A DNA stretch of 64,000 bases from JAJFUE01 sp039683515. GTDB lineage: Bacteria > Sumerlaeota > Sumerlaeia > MVZB01. The DNA lies in the NCBI GenBank assembly GCA_039683515.1, contig JBDKRG010000018.1:61595-125594 (forward strand). The letters run 5' to 3'. The notes beneath the pieces were generated by a model, which worked only from the letters and a program-made list of their open reading frames with translations, was not told the origin of the DNA and did not search any database. A program made the position numbers and the translations under genes. How positions within the stretch are numbered: position 1 is the first letter of the stretch; every line of letters begins with the position of its first letter. Below, piece by piece: positions 51,383 to 60,752 of this stretch.

Positions 51383-53929
51383 TTACAGCCGCGCGCGTTT
51401 GAGGAGCAGGGCGTTGCCGATGACGAAGACGTCCGAGAGCGCCATCGCCGTCGCCGCCAGCACGATCGGCACGAACCCGAGCGCGGCGACCGGGATGAGC
51501 AGGACGTTGTAGAAAAAGGCCCAGAAGAGGTTCTGCCGGATCTTGCGCATCATCGCGCGCGACAGGGCGAGCGCCCGCGGGACGCCCATCAGGTCGTCGG
51601 AGACGAGCGTGATCGTCCCGGCCTCGATCGCCACGGCCGCCCCCGATCCGATCGCGATGCCGAGGTCGGCCGAGGCCAGCGCCGGCGCGTCGTTGACGCC
51701 GTCGCCGACCATGGCCACCGTGCGGCTGCCGCGATGCTTGAGCGACTCGACGCGGGCCGCTTTCTCCTCGGGCCGAACGCGCGCCAGGACGCGCCCGGGC
51801 GCGATCCCGACCTGCCGGGCGACGGCGTGGGCGGTCGCCTCGTTGTCGCCGCTGATGAGCCAGACCTCGACCCCCTCGCGCCGCGTCATCAGCTCGATCG
51901 CGTGGCGGCTGGTCGACTTCACGGCGTCGGAGATCGCCAGCAGGCCGACGGGGCGGCCGCTCTCTTCCGCCATGACGACGACCGTCTTGCCGTCGCGCTC
52001 GAGGGCTTCGGCACGGACGAGATCTTCGGCATCGAGCGGCTGGCCCTGCGCCTCCATGAACGCGAGCGAGCCGACGAGCCACCGGCGGCCGGCGACGCTC
52101 GCGCGCACGCCCGAGCCGGTCACCGCCTCGAACTGCTCGGGTTCGGCGGGGTCGAGGCCGCGCCCCTTGGCGGCGGCGACGACGGCCTGCGCCAGCGGGT
52201 GCTCGCTGAACCGCTCGGCGGCGGCGGCCGTCGCGAGCAGCTCATCGGGTGAAAAGTCGTTGAGCGGCACGACGTCGGTCAGCTCGGGCCGCCCGCGCGT
52301 GATCGTGCCGGTCTTGTCGAGGACGACGACGCCGAGCCGGCCGAGCCCCTCGAGGGCCTGCGGGTCCTTGATCAGGATGCCGTGCTGCGCGCCGACGCCG
52401 GTGCCGACGAGGATCGCGGTCGGCGTGGCCAGCCCCATCGCGCACGGGCAGGCGATGATCGTCACCGCGATGGCGTGGATGACCCCTTCGGTCCACTCGC
52501 CGGCGAACAGGCCCCAGCCCAGCAGCGTCAGCGCCGCGACGCCGAGGACCACCGGCACGAACACGGCCGAGATGCGGTCGACGAGGCGCTGGATGCGCGT
52601 GCGCCCGGCCTGCGCGTCCTCGACGAGCCGGATGATCTGCGCCAGCGCGGTCGCTTCGCCGACGCGGGTCGCGCGGACCTTCAGCCAGCCGTTGCTGTTG
52701 ATCGCCGCGCCGACGACCTCGTCCCCCGGAGCCTTGTCGACGGGGATCGATTCGCCGGTCAGGAGCGATTCGTCGACGGCCGACGCGCCCTCGATGACGA
52801 CGCCGTCGGCGGGGATCTTCTCGCCCGGCCGCACGAGCATGAGGTCGCCGGTCCGCACCGCCGCCGCGTCGACTTCGATCTCGTCGCCGTCGCGGATGAT
52901 CCGCGCCCGGCGCGCGCCGAGCTCAAGGAGTTTTTCGAGCGCGGCGCCGGCCCGGCCGCGCGTCCAGGCCTCCAGCCACTTGCCGAGCGAGATGACGGTC
53001 AGGATGAACACGGCCTCGTGATAATACGTGTGGGCGTGGGTCCCCGAGAACAGGCCGATCAGGATCAGCGCGGTCGAATACAGGTAGGCCGTCCCCGAGC
53101 CCATGATGACGAGGACGTCCATGTTGGCCGCGCCGGCCATGAGCGAGCGCCAGCCGTTTTTCAGATACACCAGGCCGATCCGCCACATGACCGCCGTGGC
53201 CAGCGCCAGCGCGATGAACTCGCGCATCGGGACGCGCGCGGTCCACCGCATCGGGAGCAGATCGAGCGCGACGAGCGGCGCGCCGAGGACGGCGCCCTCG
53301 ATGCAGCGGCGCAGCCAGACGCGGCCTTCGGCCTCGCGCCGGTCGGCCATCTCGCGGCGGCGCTCGGCGGGGGTCTTCGCCTCCTTGCCTTCGTATTCGG
53401 CGTCGACGACCTCGTAGCCGGCGCGCGCGACCGCGGCCCGCATCGGTTCGATCGCCCGCTCGGGCGACTCCCCCTCGGCGAGCCAGACGTTGGCCTGCTC
53501 GGCCGGGAAGTTGACCGTGCAGTCGGCCACGCCGGCGACCCCGGCCAGCGCGCGCCGGACGTGCGTCGCGCACGAGCCGCAATCCATCCCGCCGATCGAG
53601 AGCCGGACGTGCGCCCCCATGGTCCTGGTCATCGGGCTGTTTGTCCCGCCTTCATGCGAAGCGGCGCTTGCGCCTGAAGGCGGGACGGGGTCCCCTTCGG
53701 GCTCGTCCTCGCCCTCGTCCTCGACCGACACGACGCGGTAACCGGCATCTTCGACGACGGCCTCCATCAGCGCGGCGTCGACAGGGCCGCCGGCGTGGAC
53801 CCGCGCGCTTTTGTTCCGCAGGTCGACTTCGGCCGAGCTGACCCCGGGGATGGCCTCGAGCGCGCGCTTGACGGTCTGAACGCAGTGCTGGCAGGTCATC
53901 CCCTCGATGTGCAAGGTTTTGAAGTTCAT
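51383..53929 (-). CDS. copA: Copper-exporting P1B-type ATPase
   Basis: An 848-residue inner-membrane pump for Cu(I). Two heavy-metal-binding domains: MTCQHC (C13, C16) and MDCGSC (C117, C120). Eight membrane helices surround an actuator loop (VDESLLTGESIPVDKA), the metal site ACPCAMG, the phosphorylation motif DKTGTITRG, SEHPLAQA for ATP, and MVGDGVNDAPALA. All catalytic residues are present. ATG 53929 follows AAGGAA by five bases. The linker between the two metal-binding domains (residues 71-104) is encoded partly by a 44-bp DNA palindrome found elsewhere between genes. No copper regulator is adjacent. Confidence 0.95.
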   Translation of the reverse strand: MNFKTLHIEGMTCQHCVQTVKRALEAIPGVSSAEVDLRNKSARVHAGGPVDAALMEAVVEDAGYRVVSVEDEGEDEPEGDPVPPSGASAASHEGGTNSPMTRTMGAHVRLSIGGMDCGSCATHVRRALAGVAGVADCTVNFPAEQANVWLAEGESPERAIEPMRAAVARAGYEVVDAEYEGKEAKTPAERRREMADRREAEGRVWLRRCIEGAVLGAPLVALDLLPMRWTARVPMREFIALALATAVMWRIGLVYLKNGWRSLMAGAANMDVLVIMGSGTAYLYSTALILIGLFSGTHAHTYYHEAVFILTVISLGKWLEAWTRGRAGAALEKLLELGARRARIIRDGDEIEVDAAAVRTGDLMLVRPGEKIPADGVVIEGASAVDESLLTGESIPVDKAPGDEVVGAAINSNGWLKVRATRVGEATALAQIIRLVEDAQAGRTRIQRLVDRISAVFVPVVLGVAALTLLGWGLFAGEWTEGVIHAIAVTIIACPCAMGLATPTAILVGTGVGAQHGILIKDPQALEGLGRLGVVVLDKTGTITRGRPELTDVVPLNDFSPDELLATAAAAERFSEHPLAQAVVAAAKGRGLDPAEPEQFEAVTGSGVRASVAGRRWLVGSLAFMEAQGQPLDAEDLVRAEALERDGKTVVVMAEESGRPVGLLAISDAVKSTSRHAIELMTRREGVEVWLISGDNEATAHAVARQVGIAPGRVLARVRPEEKAARVESLKHRGSRTVAMVGDGVNDAPALASADLGIAIGSGAAVAIEAGTITLVSDDLMGVPRALALSRAMMRKIRQNLFWAFFYNVLLIPVAALGFVPIVLAATAMALSDVFVIGNALLLKRARL
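53644..53687. repeat. Palindrome inside the copA coding sequence
   Basis: Perfect 12-base arms GTCCCGCCTTCA / TGAAGGCGGGAC around a 20-base loop. A shorter relative lies at 515-529 between genes. It encodes the Pro/Gly/Ala/Ser-rich linker near residues 81-95 of CopA. Confidence 0.8.
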
Positions 53930-54045
53930 ATGGGTTCCTTCCATTCGGCTTCCATTCTACAGAAATTCGCCCAATCCGGACAGGCAAAGCGCGGACCGGC
54001 ACTTTCGATTTGCACTATGGCGCCGTTTTCATGACACTGGCACTC

Positions 54046-55494
54046 ATGCGCCTTCTGCCCAACACCGTCATCGTCGTTTTCCTCCTGATTTTATGCGCCC
54101 AGTTCAACATGCACGTCATCGCGCGCTACCGCGTCGACGGCGGCGAGGGCGGCATCGTCGCGATGGTCGACCGCATGAGCCGGGAGCCGATCTCGGAGAA
54201 GTGGCTGACCGCCCCGCCGCTGACCCTGTCCTGCTACGGCCCCCTCTATTATTGGGTCGTTCAAGGGGCCTCCCGGCTGACAGGCGGCGCGGGGAGTTTG
54301 ACGCCGGGCCGGCTGGTGAGCCTGCTGGCGGGGATGCTTTCGATGGGGCTCATCGGGCTGGCCGTGAGGCGCCGGGGGGGGGCGCCGGACGCGGCGCTGC
54401 TGGCGGCGCTGCTGTTCGCCACGTCGGACCCGGTCCTGACGTGGCTGCCGCTGGAGCGGGTCGATTTCCTGGCGCTGGCGTTCATGCTGGCCGCCTACGT
54501 GCTGGCCTCGCGCTCGATCGCGCTGGCGGCCCTGGCGATCGCGCTCGGGACGCTCACGCGCCAGACGGTCGTGCTGGACGTGATCCCGATCGCGGCGAGC
54601 CTGCTCGTCACCGGCGGCCGCGGCCGCGCGGCCAGGTTCGTCGCGCTCGCGGCGGGCCTGACGCTGGGGCTGGTGGCCGCCGCCGCCTGGCAGTCGCACG
54701 GTTACTGGCTGTTCGCGGCCCTCGAGGCCAATACCAACGCGGCCCATCCGATCTACGGGTTCAAGAACATCTCCTACATCTGCTACGGCAACGCGAGCGT
54801 CGCCGCGATCCTCGTGGCGCTGATCCTGGCGGCGCGCCGGCCGGCGCGGTTTTTTCTCGGCTGCGTTTACCTGGCCGGGTTTCTTTTCCACCTCGTCCTC
54901 GACCCGCTGCTGAGCTGCAAGGTCGGCTCCAACATCAACTACCTCCTGCCGTTCTTCGCGCTGGCGGCGGTCGTGATCGGGATCCACGGCATGCCGATCC
55001 TGCGCCGGCTCTCCGGGGGCGCCGAACGCATGCGGGTCATCGTGACGGCGCTGGCGCTGCTCGTGACGGTCCCGCCGGTCGGCTCGATGGCCCGGCTGGT
55101 CCGGACGCCGATCGGCACGCCCGAGATTTATCCGGCCGTTCTGGACAGGATCGCCCCGGACCCGGCGCCCTTCATCGTGGCCGATTTCGAGTGGATGGAA
55201 ATCGCGCTTCGGTCCGGCTCGACGCCGCTCGTGAACGATTCGTACCTGATGAGCCTGCTGTGGGATTCGGGCAAGATCGACCGGGCCGCGATCCTCGCGG
55301 CGCTCGAGGACGGCAGCGTCAAGTGGCTGCTGCTGGACAAGCCGCTCGAGGCGACCGTCAAGGACCGCTCCGAATACTGGCCCGAGGACGTCCTCAAGGC
55401 GTTCCGCCGCAATTACAAGCGGATCCACATCGAACGCGAGGCCCTGCCCGTTCACGACCTGTTCGTCTACGTCTACGAAAAGCCCAAACGGTAA
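54046..55494 (+). CDS. Polytopic GT-C-like membrane protein, first of a pair
   Basis: A 482-residue protein with about ten membrane helices. The first external loop holds VDGGEGGIVAMVDRMSREPI and LTLSCYGPLYYWV, with an acidic residue where GT-C glycosyltransferases keep their catalytic acid. The C-terminal ~150 residues form a soluble domain (FIVADFEWMEIALRSGSTPL, NDSYLMSLLWDSGKID). ATG 54046 is chosen because its paralogue starts with the aligned MRPLP; ATGs at 54010 and 54031 are alternatives. It probably transfers a sugar from a lipid carrier. The paralogue starts six bases downstream, and a lipid-phosphate-sugar synthase domain lies further on. Confidence 0.75.
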   Translation: MRLLPNTVIVVFLLILCAQFNMHVIARYRVDGGEGGIVAMVDRMSREPISEKWLTAPPLTLSCYGPLYYWVVQGASRLTGGAGSLTPGRLVSLLAGMLSMGLIGLAVRRRGGAPDAALLAALLFATSDPVLTWLPLERVDFLALAFMLAAYVLASRSIALAALAIALGTLTRQTVVLDVIPIAASLLVTGGRGRAARFVALAAGLTLGLVAAAAWQSHGYWLFAALEANTNAAHPIYGFKNISYICYGNASVAAILVALILAARRPARFFLGCVYLAGFLFHLVLDPLLSCKVGSNINYLLPFFALAAVVIGIHGMPILRRLSGGAERMRVIVTALALLVTVPPVGSMARLVRTPIGTPEIYPAVLDRIAPDPAPFIVADFEWMEIALRSGSTPLVNDSYLMSLLWDSGKIDRAAILAALEDGSVKWLLLDKPLEATVKDRSEYWPEDVLKAFRRNYKRIHIEREALPVHDLFVYVYEKPKR

Positions 55495-55500
55495 CCACCC

Positions 55501-56937
55501 ATGCGCCCGCTCCCCCACGGCATCATCCTCGTCTTCATCCTGGCCATCACGGCGATCCTTGCGTTCCACCTGCCCGGCCGCGAGGAGATCGACGGCGGCG
55601 AAGGCGGCATCCTGGCCATGGTCAACCGCATGGAGCGCGAGCCGATCTCGCCGGAGTGGCTCAGGCAGCCGCCGCTGACCCTCTCCTGCTACGGGCCGCT
55701 TTATTACTGGGTGACCGGGGGGGTCTCGCGGCTGACGGGCAGCGGCGCCAGCCTGCTGGCCGGCCGGCTGGTCAGCCTCCTGGCGGGGCTGGTGTGCCTG
55801 GCCCTGATCGGCGCGGCCGTCCGGCGCGCCACCGGCCGGCTCGACGCCGCGCTGCTGGCGGCGCTGGTGTTCCTTGTCTCGGAGCCGGTGCTGGTGTGGC
55901 TGCCGCTGGAGCGGGTCGATTTCCTGGCCCTGGTCTTCACGCTGGGGGCGTACCTCGCCGCGCCGCGTCGGCCGGCGGCGGCGGCCCTCGCCGTCGCCCT
56001 CGGCGCCTTCACGCGCCAAACGGTCGTGCTGGACGTCGTCCCGATCGCGGTGGTCGTCATGGCGACGCTGGGGCGCGGCCGCGCGCTGAAATTCGTCGCG
56101 CTGGCGGGGGCGTTCACGCTGGCGCTGTGGGGGCTGGCGATCTGGCAATCGAGCGGCTACTTCTTCTTTGCCGGGCTTCAGGCCAACACCAACCCGCTCG
56201 ATCCGGCCCGGGGCGGCGCGAGCTTTTCGTATTATCTCTACAGCGTCCCGGGGGCGGGCGCGATCCTCGTGGCGCTGATCCTGGCGCTGCGCGAGAGGCC
56301 CGGGTTCTTCGTCCGCGACGTCTTCGTCGCCGGCTTTCTCTGCCACCTCGTCCTCGACCCGTTCCTGGCCTCCAAGATCGGGTCGAACGTCAACTACCTG
56401 CTTCCGGTCTGCGCGCTGGGCGCGACCGTGATCGGGATTCACGGGTTCCCGCTCCTGGCCCGTCTGAACGAGCAGCGCGCGCGGGTCGCCCTGGCCGTGA
56501 TGGCGATGGTTCTCGGGATCCCGGCCATCGTCTCCTCCGCCAGCCTCGCGAAGACGCCGCTCGGGACGCCGAAATGTTACGCGCCGGTGATCGGCGCGAT
56601 CCGCAACCACCCGACCCCGTACGTCGTGGCGGACTTCGAGTGGATGGAACTGGCGCTGCAGGCCGGCGCCACGCCGCTCGTGAACGACCCGTACCTGATG
56701 AACCTGCTGTGGGGGGGCGGGCGCATCGATCGCGACGCGATCCTCGCGGCCCTCGGCGACGGCCGCGTCGGCTGGCTGCTGCTCGACGACACCCCCGACG
56801 GCCTCCGGAAAGCCGTCGAGCGGTTCTGGCCCGACGAGGTCCTCGATGCGTTCCGCGACAACTACCGGCTGATCATGGTGCAGCGCGCGGCGCTGCCCAA
56901 GCACGACCTCTACATCTATGCGTATCAGAAAAAGTGA
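55501..56937 (+). CDS. Polytopic GT-C-like membrane protein, second of a pair
   Basis: A 478-residue paralogue of the gene before it. The aligned loop reads IDGGEGGILAMVNRMEREPI and LTLSCYGPLYYWVTG, and the tail VADFEWMELALQAGATPL and NDPYLMNLLWGGGRIDRDAI. About ten membrane helices. The close likeness of both soluble tails, including ADFEWME and the WLPLERVDFLAL segment, shows a tandem duplication. The two may act on different acceptors or form a heterodimer. It is followed by a 500-base repeat-rich gap. Confidence 0.75.
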   Translation: MRPLPHGIILVFILAITAILAFHLPGREEIDGGEGGILAMVNRMEREPISPEWLRQPPLTLSCYGPLYYWVTGGVSRLTGSGASLLAGRLVSLLAGLVCLALIGAAVRRATGRLDAALLAALVFLVSEPVLVWLPLERVDFLALVFTLGAYLAAPRRPAAAALAVALGAFTRQTVVLDVVPIAVVVMATLGRGRALKFVALAGAFTLALWGLAIWQSSGYFFFAGLQANTNPLDPARGGASFSYYLYSVPGAGAILVALILALRERPGFFVRDVFVAGFLCHLVLDPFLASKIGSNVNYLLPVCALGATVIGIHGFPLLARLNEQRARVALAVMAMVLGIPAIVSSASLAKTPLGTPKCYAPVIGAIRNHPTPYVVADFEWMELALQAGATPLVNDPYLMNLLWGGGRIDRDAILAALGDGRVGWLLLDDTPDGLRKAVERFWPDEVLDAFRDNYRLIMVQRAALPKHDLYIYAYQKK

Positions 56938-57454
56938 CCCGGGACGCGCGCGTGAACGGCCGGCCCCCTCGTCGATTTCGTGGGTTTCCTTTCTTTCCCC
57001 TTTTGGTCCTTTAGGTCCTTTGGGTCCTTTCCCGAACCCATCACAACCGGGGCATTCGGCACGATTGATCCATCGCCAACCGCCAAAGCATTTTAAGTTG
57101 TCATGCCTGCGAATTGCCGCGAACCGTAAGCCCGCTTGAGCGGGCCGAATGGGTTGCCACCGGCTTGAGCCGGTGGTCAGGGAGCCTTTTCTGATCCGAT
57201 CAGCGCGCTTCAGCGCGCTTCACGTTTACGGATTCAGCCCTCTTTCACTTGTGCAGCTATGTTTTGTTAAAAAGCTGTAACCACATACCCCCTTTCATGG
57301 CTCCGTTTTTTCGCCTTTGATGCCGCCGTCGGCGCCGTCGGCCTGCCGGCGCGCCCGATTTTCCGTGTGGCTTAAAACTCGGGGAATGATTAGGATGAAA
57401 GGTCATTTTGAGCTCGATGACAATGACGATCGCGAGCAACAGGGCACCGGCGAT
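56938..57454. repeat. Gap with GGTCCTTT array and nested stem-loops
   Basis: GGTCCTTT occurs three times with a 9-bp period at about 57004-57030, followed by GAACCCATCACAA; a relative is at 59352-59388. From 57127 come three stem-loops in a row: GCCCGCTTGAGCGGGC, CCACCGGCTTGAGCCGGTGG and GCGCGCTTCAGCGCGC. The last 100 bases precede the fusion gene, whose start codon is not certain. No other gene is supported. Confidence 0.75.
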
Positions 57455-59284
57455 ATGCGCATCATTGCGATGATCCCCACCTACAACGAGTCCGAGAACA
57501 TCTGGTCGCTGATGGATGCGATCCTGGCGCTCGGGCCCGACTACGAGGTGTTGGTCGTCGACGACAATTCGCCCGACGGGACGTGGAAAATCGTCGGCGA
57601 GCGCGCCCAGAAAGAGCCGCGCATCCACCTGCTGCACCGCATGCGCCGCAAGGGGCGCGGGCTGGCCGGGATCGCCGGCTTCCGCGAGGCGCTGCGGCTC
57701 GGCGCCGACCTCGTCATCGAGATGGACGGCGACTGGTCGCACGACCCCAAGTGGATCCCGTCGATGATCGAGGCCGCCCAGAAGGCCGACGTGGTGATCG
57801 GCTCGCGCCTGGCGCCGGGCGGCGGCGAGGGCGGCCGCACGGTTGCGCGGCGCATCATCACCTGCTGCGCCGGCGTTTACATCCGCGCCATGCTCGGCAT
57901 CGACGTGCGCGACGCCACGAGCGGCTTCCGCGTCTTCAGCCGGCGCTGCCTCGAGGCGCTGCCGTGGGAAGCGATGCGCGCCACCGGCCCCGAGGTCGTG
58001 CAGGAAGTCCTGCTGGCGGCGTGGTCGCGCGGGTTCCGCGTCGTCGAAGTCCCGATTTTCTTCGTCGACCGGCGCGCCGGCAGATCGACGTTCAATTCAA
58101 AGATCATGGTCCGGTCGCTGGGGGCGATGCTGCGGCTGCGCTTTCGCCCCGGGGCGATCCGGCAGCGGCGGCCGGTCTCGCGCGACAAGCTCATCCCGCT
58201 GCCCGCGCTGCTGACGCTGCCGCTGAGCGGCCTCTACGGGATCGGGCGCGTTTCGGCCCGCGCGCTGCGCGTGTGGGGGATCCTGCCGCGCAAGAGCCTG
58301 CCGATCCCGGTCGTCTGCGTCGGCAACATGACCGTCGGCGGCACCGGCAAGACGCCGTTCGTCCAGATGCTCGCGATGCTGCTCAAGGAGCAGGGGTGGA
58401 AGCCGGCGATCCTGAGCCGCGGCTACCGCGCCTCCGAGCGCCTCGCGCGGCCGCTGATGGTCAGCGACGCGCAGAAGATTCTCGCCGACGCCGAGCAGGC
58501 CGGCGACGAGCCGCGCTGGCTCGCCCAGCGCTGCCCGGGCGTGCCGGTCGTCGTGCACCCCGACCGCTGGCTCGCGGGCCAGACCGCCATCCGGGAGGCC
58601 GGCTGCGACATCGCCGTCCTCGACGACGGCTTCCAGCACGACCGCCTGCGGCGCGACATGGACATCGTCCTGTGGGACGTCGTCGACCAGCCGCGACGCA
58701 TGCACATGCTGCCGGCCGGCCGGCTGCGCGAGCCCCTCGGGGCGCTCAGGCGCGCCGACGCGATCGTTCTGACCCACGGCGAATACCTCGCCCCGCGCCG
58801 CCGCGCCCGCCAGGCCGAGCGCGTCATCCGCCAGCTCAAGTCCCATGCCCCCGCCGTGCCGGTCTTCGAGGCCGAGACGGTCATCGCCGGCTACGAACGC
58901 GTCAGCGGCCGGCCGCGCGCGGAATCGGCCGTGGCCGCCCGCCCGGACGAGGCGTGGCCGTGGAGCGGCCGGCGCGTGCTGGCGATCAGCGGACTGGCCC
59001 GCCCCGAAGGGTTCGAATCGATGATCCGCGCAAGCGGCGCGATCGTCATGCGCCACTTCGACTACCCCGACCACCACGACTACGGCGTCGAGGAAGTCGA
59101 CCGCTGGCGCGCGGCGATGGTGCAGTACGGCGCCGACCTGATCCTGACGACGACCAAGGACGCCGTGAAGCTGGAGTCGCTGCCGCTGTTCGGGCTGACG
59201 GTCCTCGCGGTGCAGATCAGCATGCGGGTGATCGAGACCGACCACTGGAACTCGCTGCTGCGCGAGAAACTGAAGAAGCAATAG
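57455..59284 (+). CDS. lpxK: Polyprenyl-phosphate sugar synthase fused to LpxK
   Basis: A 609-residue fusion. The first ~240 residues are a DPM1-type family 2 glycosyltransferase: MIPTYNESENIWSLMDAILA, VLVVDDNSPDGTW, VIEMDGDWSHDPKWIPSMIE and ATSGFRVFSRRCLEALPW. They would make polyprenyl-phosphate mannose or a similar donor. The last ~340 residues are LpxK, the lipid A 4'-kinase: a membrane-associated helix, VGNMTVGGTGKTPFVQMLA (Walker A), ILSRGYRA, LDDGFQHDRLRRD and DYPDHHDYGVEEVDRW, TTTKDAVKLE. One uninterrupted frame joins them. ATG 57455 fits the usual start of DPM1 proteins; ATG 57395 is possible. Confidence 0.9.
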   Translation: MRIIAMIPTYNESENIWSLMDAILALGPDYEVLVVDDNSPDGTWKIVGERAQKEPRIHLLHRMRRKGRGLAGIAGFREALRLGADLVIEMDGDWSHDPKWIPSMIEAAQKADVVIGSRLAPGGGEGGRTVARRIITCCAGVYIRAMLGIDVRDATSGFRVFSRRCLEALPWEAMRATGPEVVQEVLLAAWSRGFRVVEVPIFFVDRRAGRSTFNSKIMVRSLGAMLRLRFRPGAIRQRRPVSRDKLIPLPALLTLPLSGLYGIGRVSARALRVWGILPRKSLPIPVVCVGNMTVGGTGKTPFVQMLAMLLKEQGWKPAILSRGYRASERLARPLMVSDAQKILADAEQAGDEPRWLAQRCPGVPVVVHPDRWLAGQTAIREAGCDIAVLDDGFQHDRLRRDMDIVLWDVVDQPRRMHMLPAGRLREPLGALRRADAIVLTHGEYLAPRRRARQAERVIRQLKSHAPAVPVFEAETVIAGYERVSGRPRAESAVAARPDEAWPWSGRRVLAISGLARPEGFESMIRASGAIVMRHFDYPDHHDYGVEEVDRWRAAMVQYGADLILTTTKDAVKLESLPLFGLTVLAVQISMRVIETDHWNSLLREKLKKQ

Positions 59285-59825
59285 TAGATTTTTCGGTTCG
59301 TGCGTCGTGCGTCGTAATCGTAATCGAACCCACCGCCGGCACATCCCTTAAGTCCTTTTGGTCCTTTCTCGACCCCATCACAAGCAGGTGGTCAGACGAC
59401 TCATACGACTCCGCCATATGTCGAATGTTTTGGGATGCGAGTGATCCCGAGCGCCAAAGGCGCGGAATCATACCAGCCTGGGGCGAAGCGAAGCGGAGCC
59501 CCAGGTCGGCGACGGCATCAACCGAGCGCTGAAAGCGCGTCTCATCGCTTCAGAGCGCAAAGGTCTTCCGTCCGTGCGTCGTGCGTCGTGCGTCGTGCGT
59601 CGTAATCGTAATCGTAATCGTAATCGTGATTGGAATCGTAATCGAACCCACCGCCGGCGCATCCCTCGAGAACCGGCCGGACCGTGTTTTATTGCCGAAA
59701 ACTTGCGTCACCGCCTCTCATTTCGGATTGCGGAATAAAAATATGATTTTCGATTACGATTACGACGCACGACGCACGAATTGTTTTCATTCCGCAATCC
59801 GAAATCCGCAATCCGCAATTCCTCA
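59285..59825. repeat. Gene-free region packed with tandem arrays and palindromes
   Basis: In order: CGTGCGT/CGTAATCG array (59297-59326) with ACCGCCGG and CATCCC; GGTCCTTT module (about 59352-59388); CCTGGGGCGAAGCG...CCCCAGG palindrome (59477-59505); a second, longer CGTGCGT/CGTAATCG array (59572-59645) with ACCGCCGG, CATCCC and GAGAACCGGCC; the inverted array (59750-59779); and CAATCCG units (59789-59820). No gene is supported. Confidence 0.85.
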
Positions 59826-60731
59826 TCACGTCTGGCCGGCCCAGCCGGTGACGGCGTGGGCGCGCCACGCTTTGCGGAGCCCCTCGGCGACCGGCTCGGG
59901 AAGCGGCCCCTTTTCGACCGCGGCGATGTTGGCCCGGATGTGGTCGAGGTTCGTGCCGCCGATCAGCGCGCAGTGGACGCCGGGCTGCCAGGCCGTAAAC
60001 CGAAGCGCGAGCTCCCCCCAGTCGCCGTCGAAGCCGAGCGACTGCGGCGTGAACGCCATCTCCTTCAGGCGGCGCACGTAGGGCTGGACGTAGCTTTCGT
60101 AAAACGGCGAGAACTCGGACGGGTCGCGCCAGCACGCGTTGGCGATCGAGCGCTTAACGAGGATGGCCTTGCCCTCGGCCTCGCGCAGGGCGGTGTCGAT
60201 CGCCCCCTGGTCGCAGATGTTGAGCGACATCTCGAGGCAATCGAACACATCCATGTTGGCGGCCTCGCGCGCGGCCTCGTTGTCGCCGCTGTAGCCGACG
60301 AAGCGCGTCAGGCCGTCGGCCTTGCAGCGCCGCAGGCCGTCGATCAGGTCGCCGTCGCGCAGGTTGGCGAGCGGGCACGAATGCAGCAACAGGATGTCGA
60401 GGTGATCGGTCGCGAGGCGCTTGAGCGAGCGCTGCGCGCTCTTGCGGACGATCTTGCCGGTCCACTCGGCCGGGTCGTCGGCGTCGACCTTCTGGCCGCA
60501 CTTGGTCGACAGGATGAACCGGTCGCGGCGCGCCGACAGGGCGCGGCCGATTTTCTCCTCCGAGTCCATGTAACTGGCGGCGGTGTCGATCAGGTTGATC
60601 CCGAGGTCGAGCGCCCCGCCCAGCAGCCTGTCGCAATCGGCCTGGCTCAGGCCGAGGTACCCGATCTGGGCCGTGCCCAGCCCAAGCGGCGTCACCTGCA
60701 ATCCGGTCCGCCCAAACGTGCGCGTCTTCAT
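59826..60731 (-). CDS. Aldo/keto reductase
   Basis: A 301-residue NAD(P)H-dependent oxidoreductase. ATG 60731 follows GGAGGGG by five bases. The catalytic set is visible: Asp and Tyr in NLIDTAASYMDSEEKIG, Lys in FILSTKCGQK and His in LDILLLHSC. TRFVGYSGDNEAAREA and ALIGGTNLDHIRANIAA complete the barrel and cofactor site. No C-terminal ferredoxin domain is present. Substrate unknown. The leader carries CTCAGGA/CCCAGGA heptamers, as does the leader of the divergent thiD gene. Confidence 0.9.
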   Translation of the reverse strand: MKTRTFGRTGLQVTPLGLGTAQIGYLGLSQADCDRLLGGALDLGINLIDTAASYMDSEEKIGRALSARRDRFILSTKCGQKVDADDPAEWTGKIVRKSAQRSLKRLATDHLDILLLHSCPLANLRDGDLIDGLRRCKADGLTRFVGYSGDNEAAREAANMDVFDCLEMSLNICDQGAIDTALREAEGKAILVKRSIANACWRDPSEFSPFYESYVQPYVRRLKEMAFTPQSLGFDGDWGELALRFTAWQPGVHCALIGGTNLDHIRANIAAVEKGPLPEPVAEGLRKAWRAHAVTGWAGQT

Positions 60732-60752
60732 GGCGCCCCTCCGGTGGTGAGT

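Noticed and set aside
54091..56904. 937-codon open frame on the minus strand opposite the GT-C-like pair
   Set aside because: It has biased, Arg/Asp/Gln-rich, domain-free sequence typical of antisense frames in GC-rich genes. Both plus-strand genes are supported by membrane topology and paralogy.
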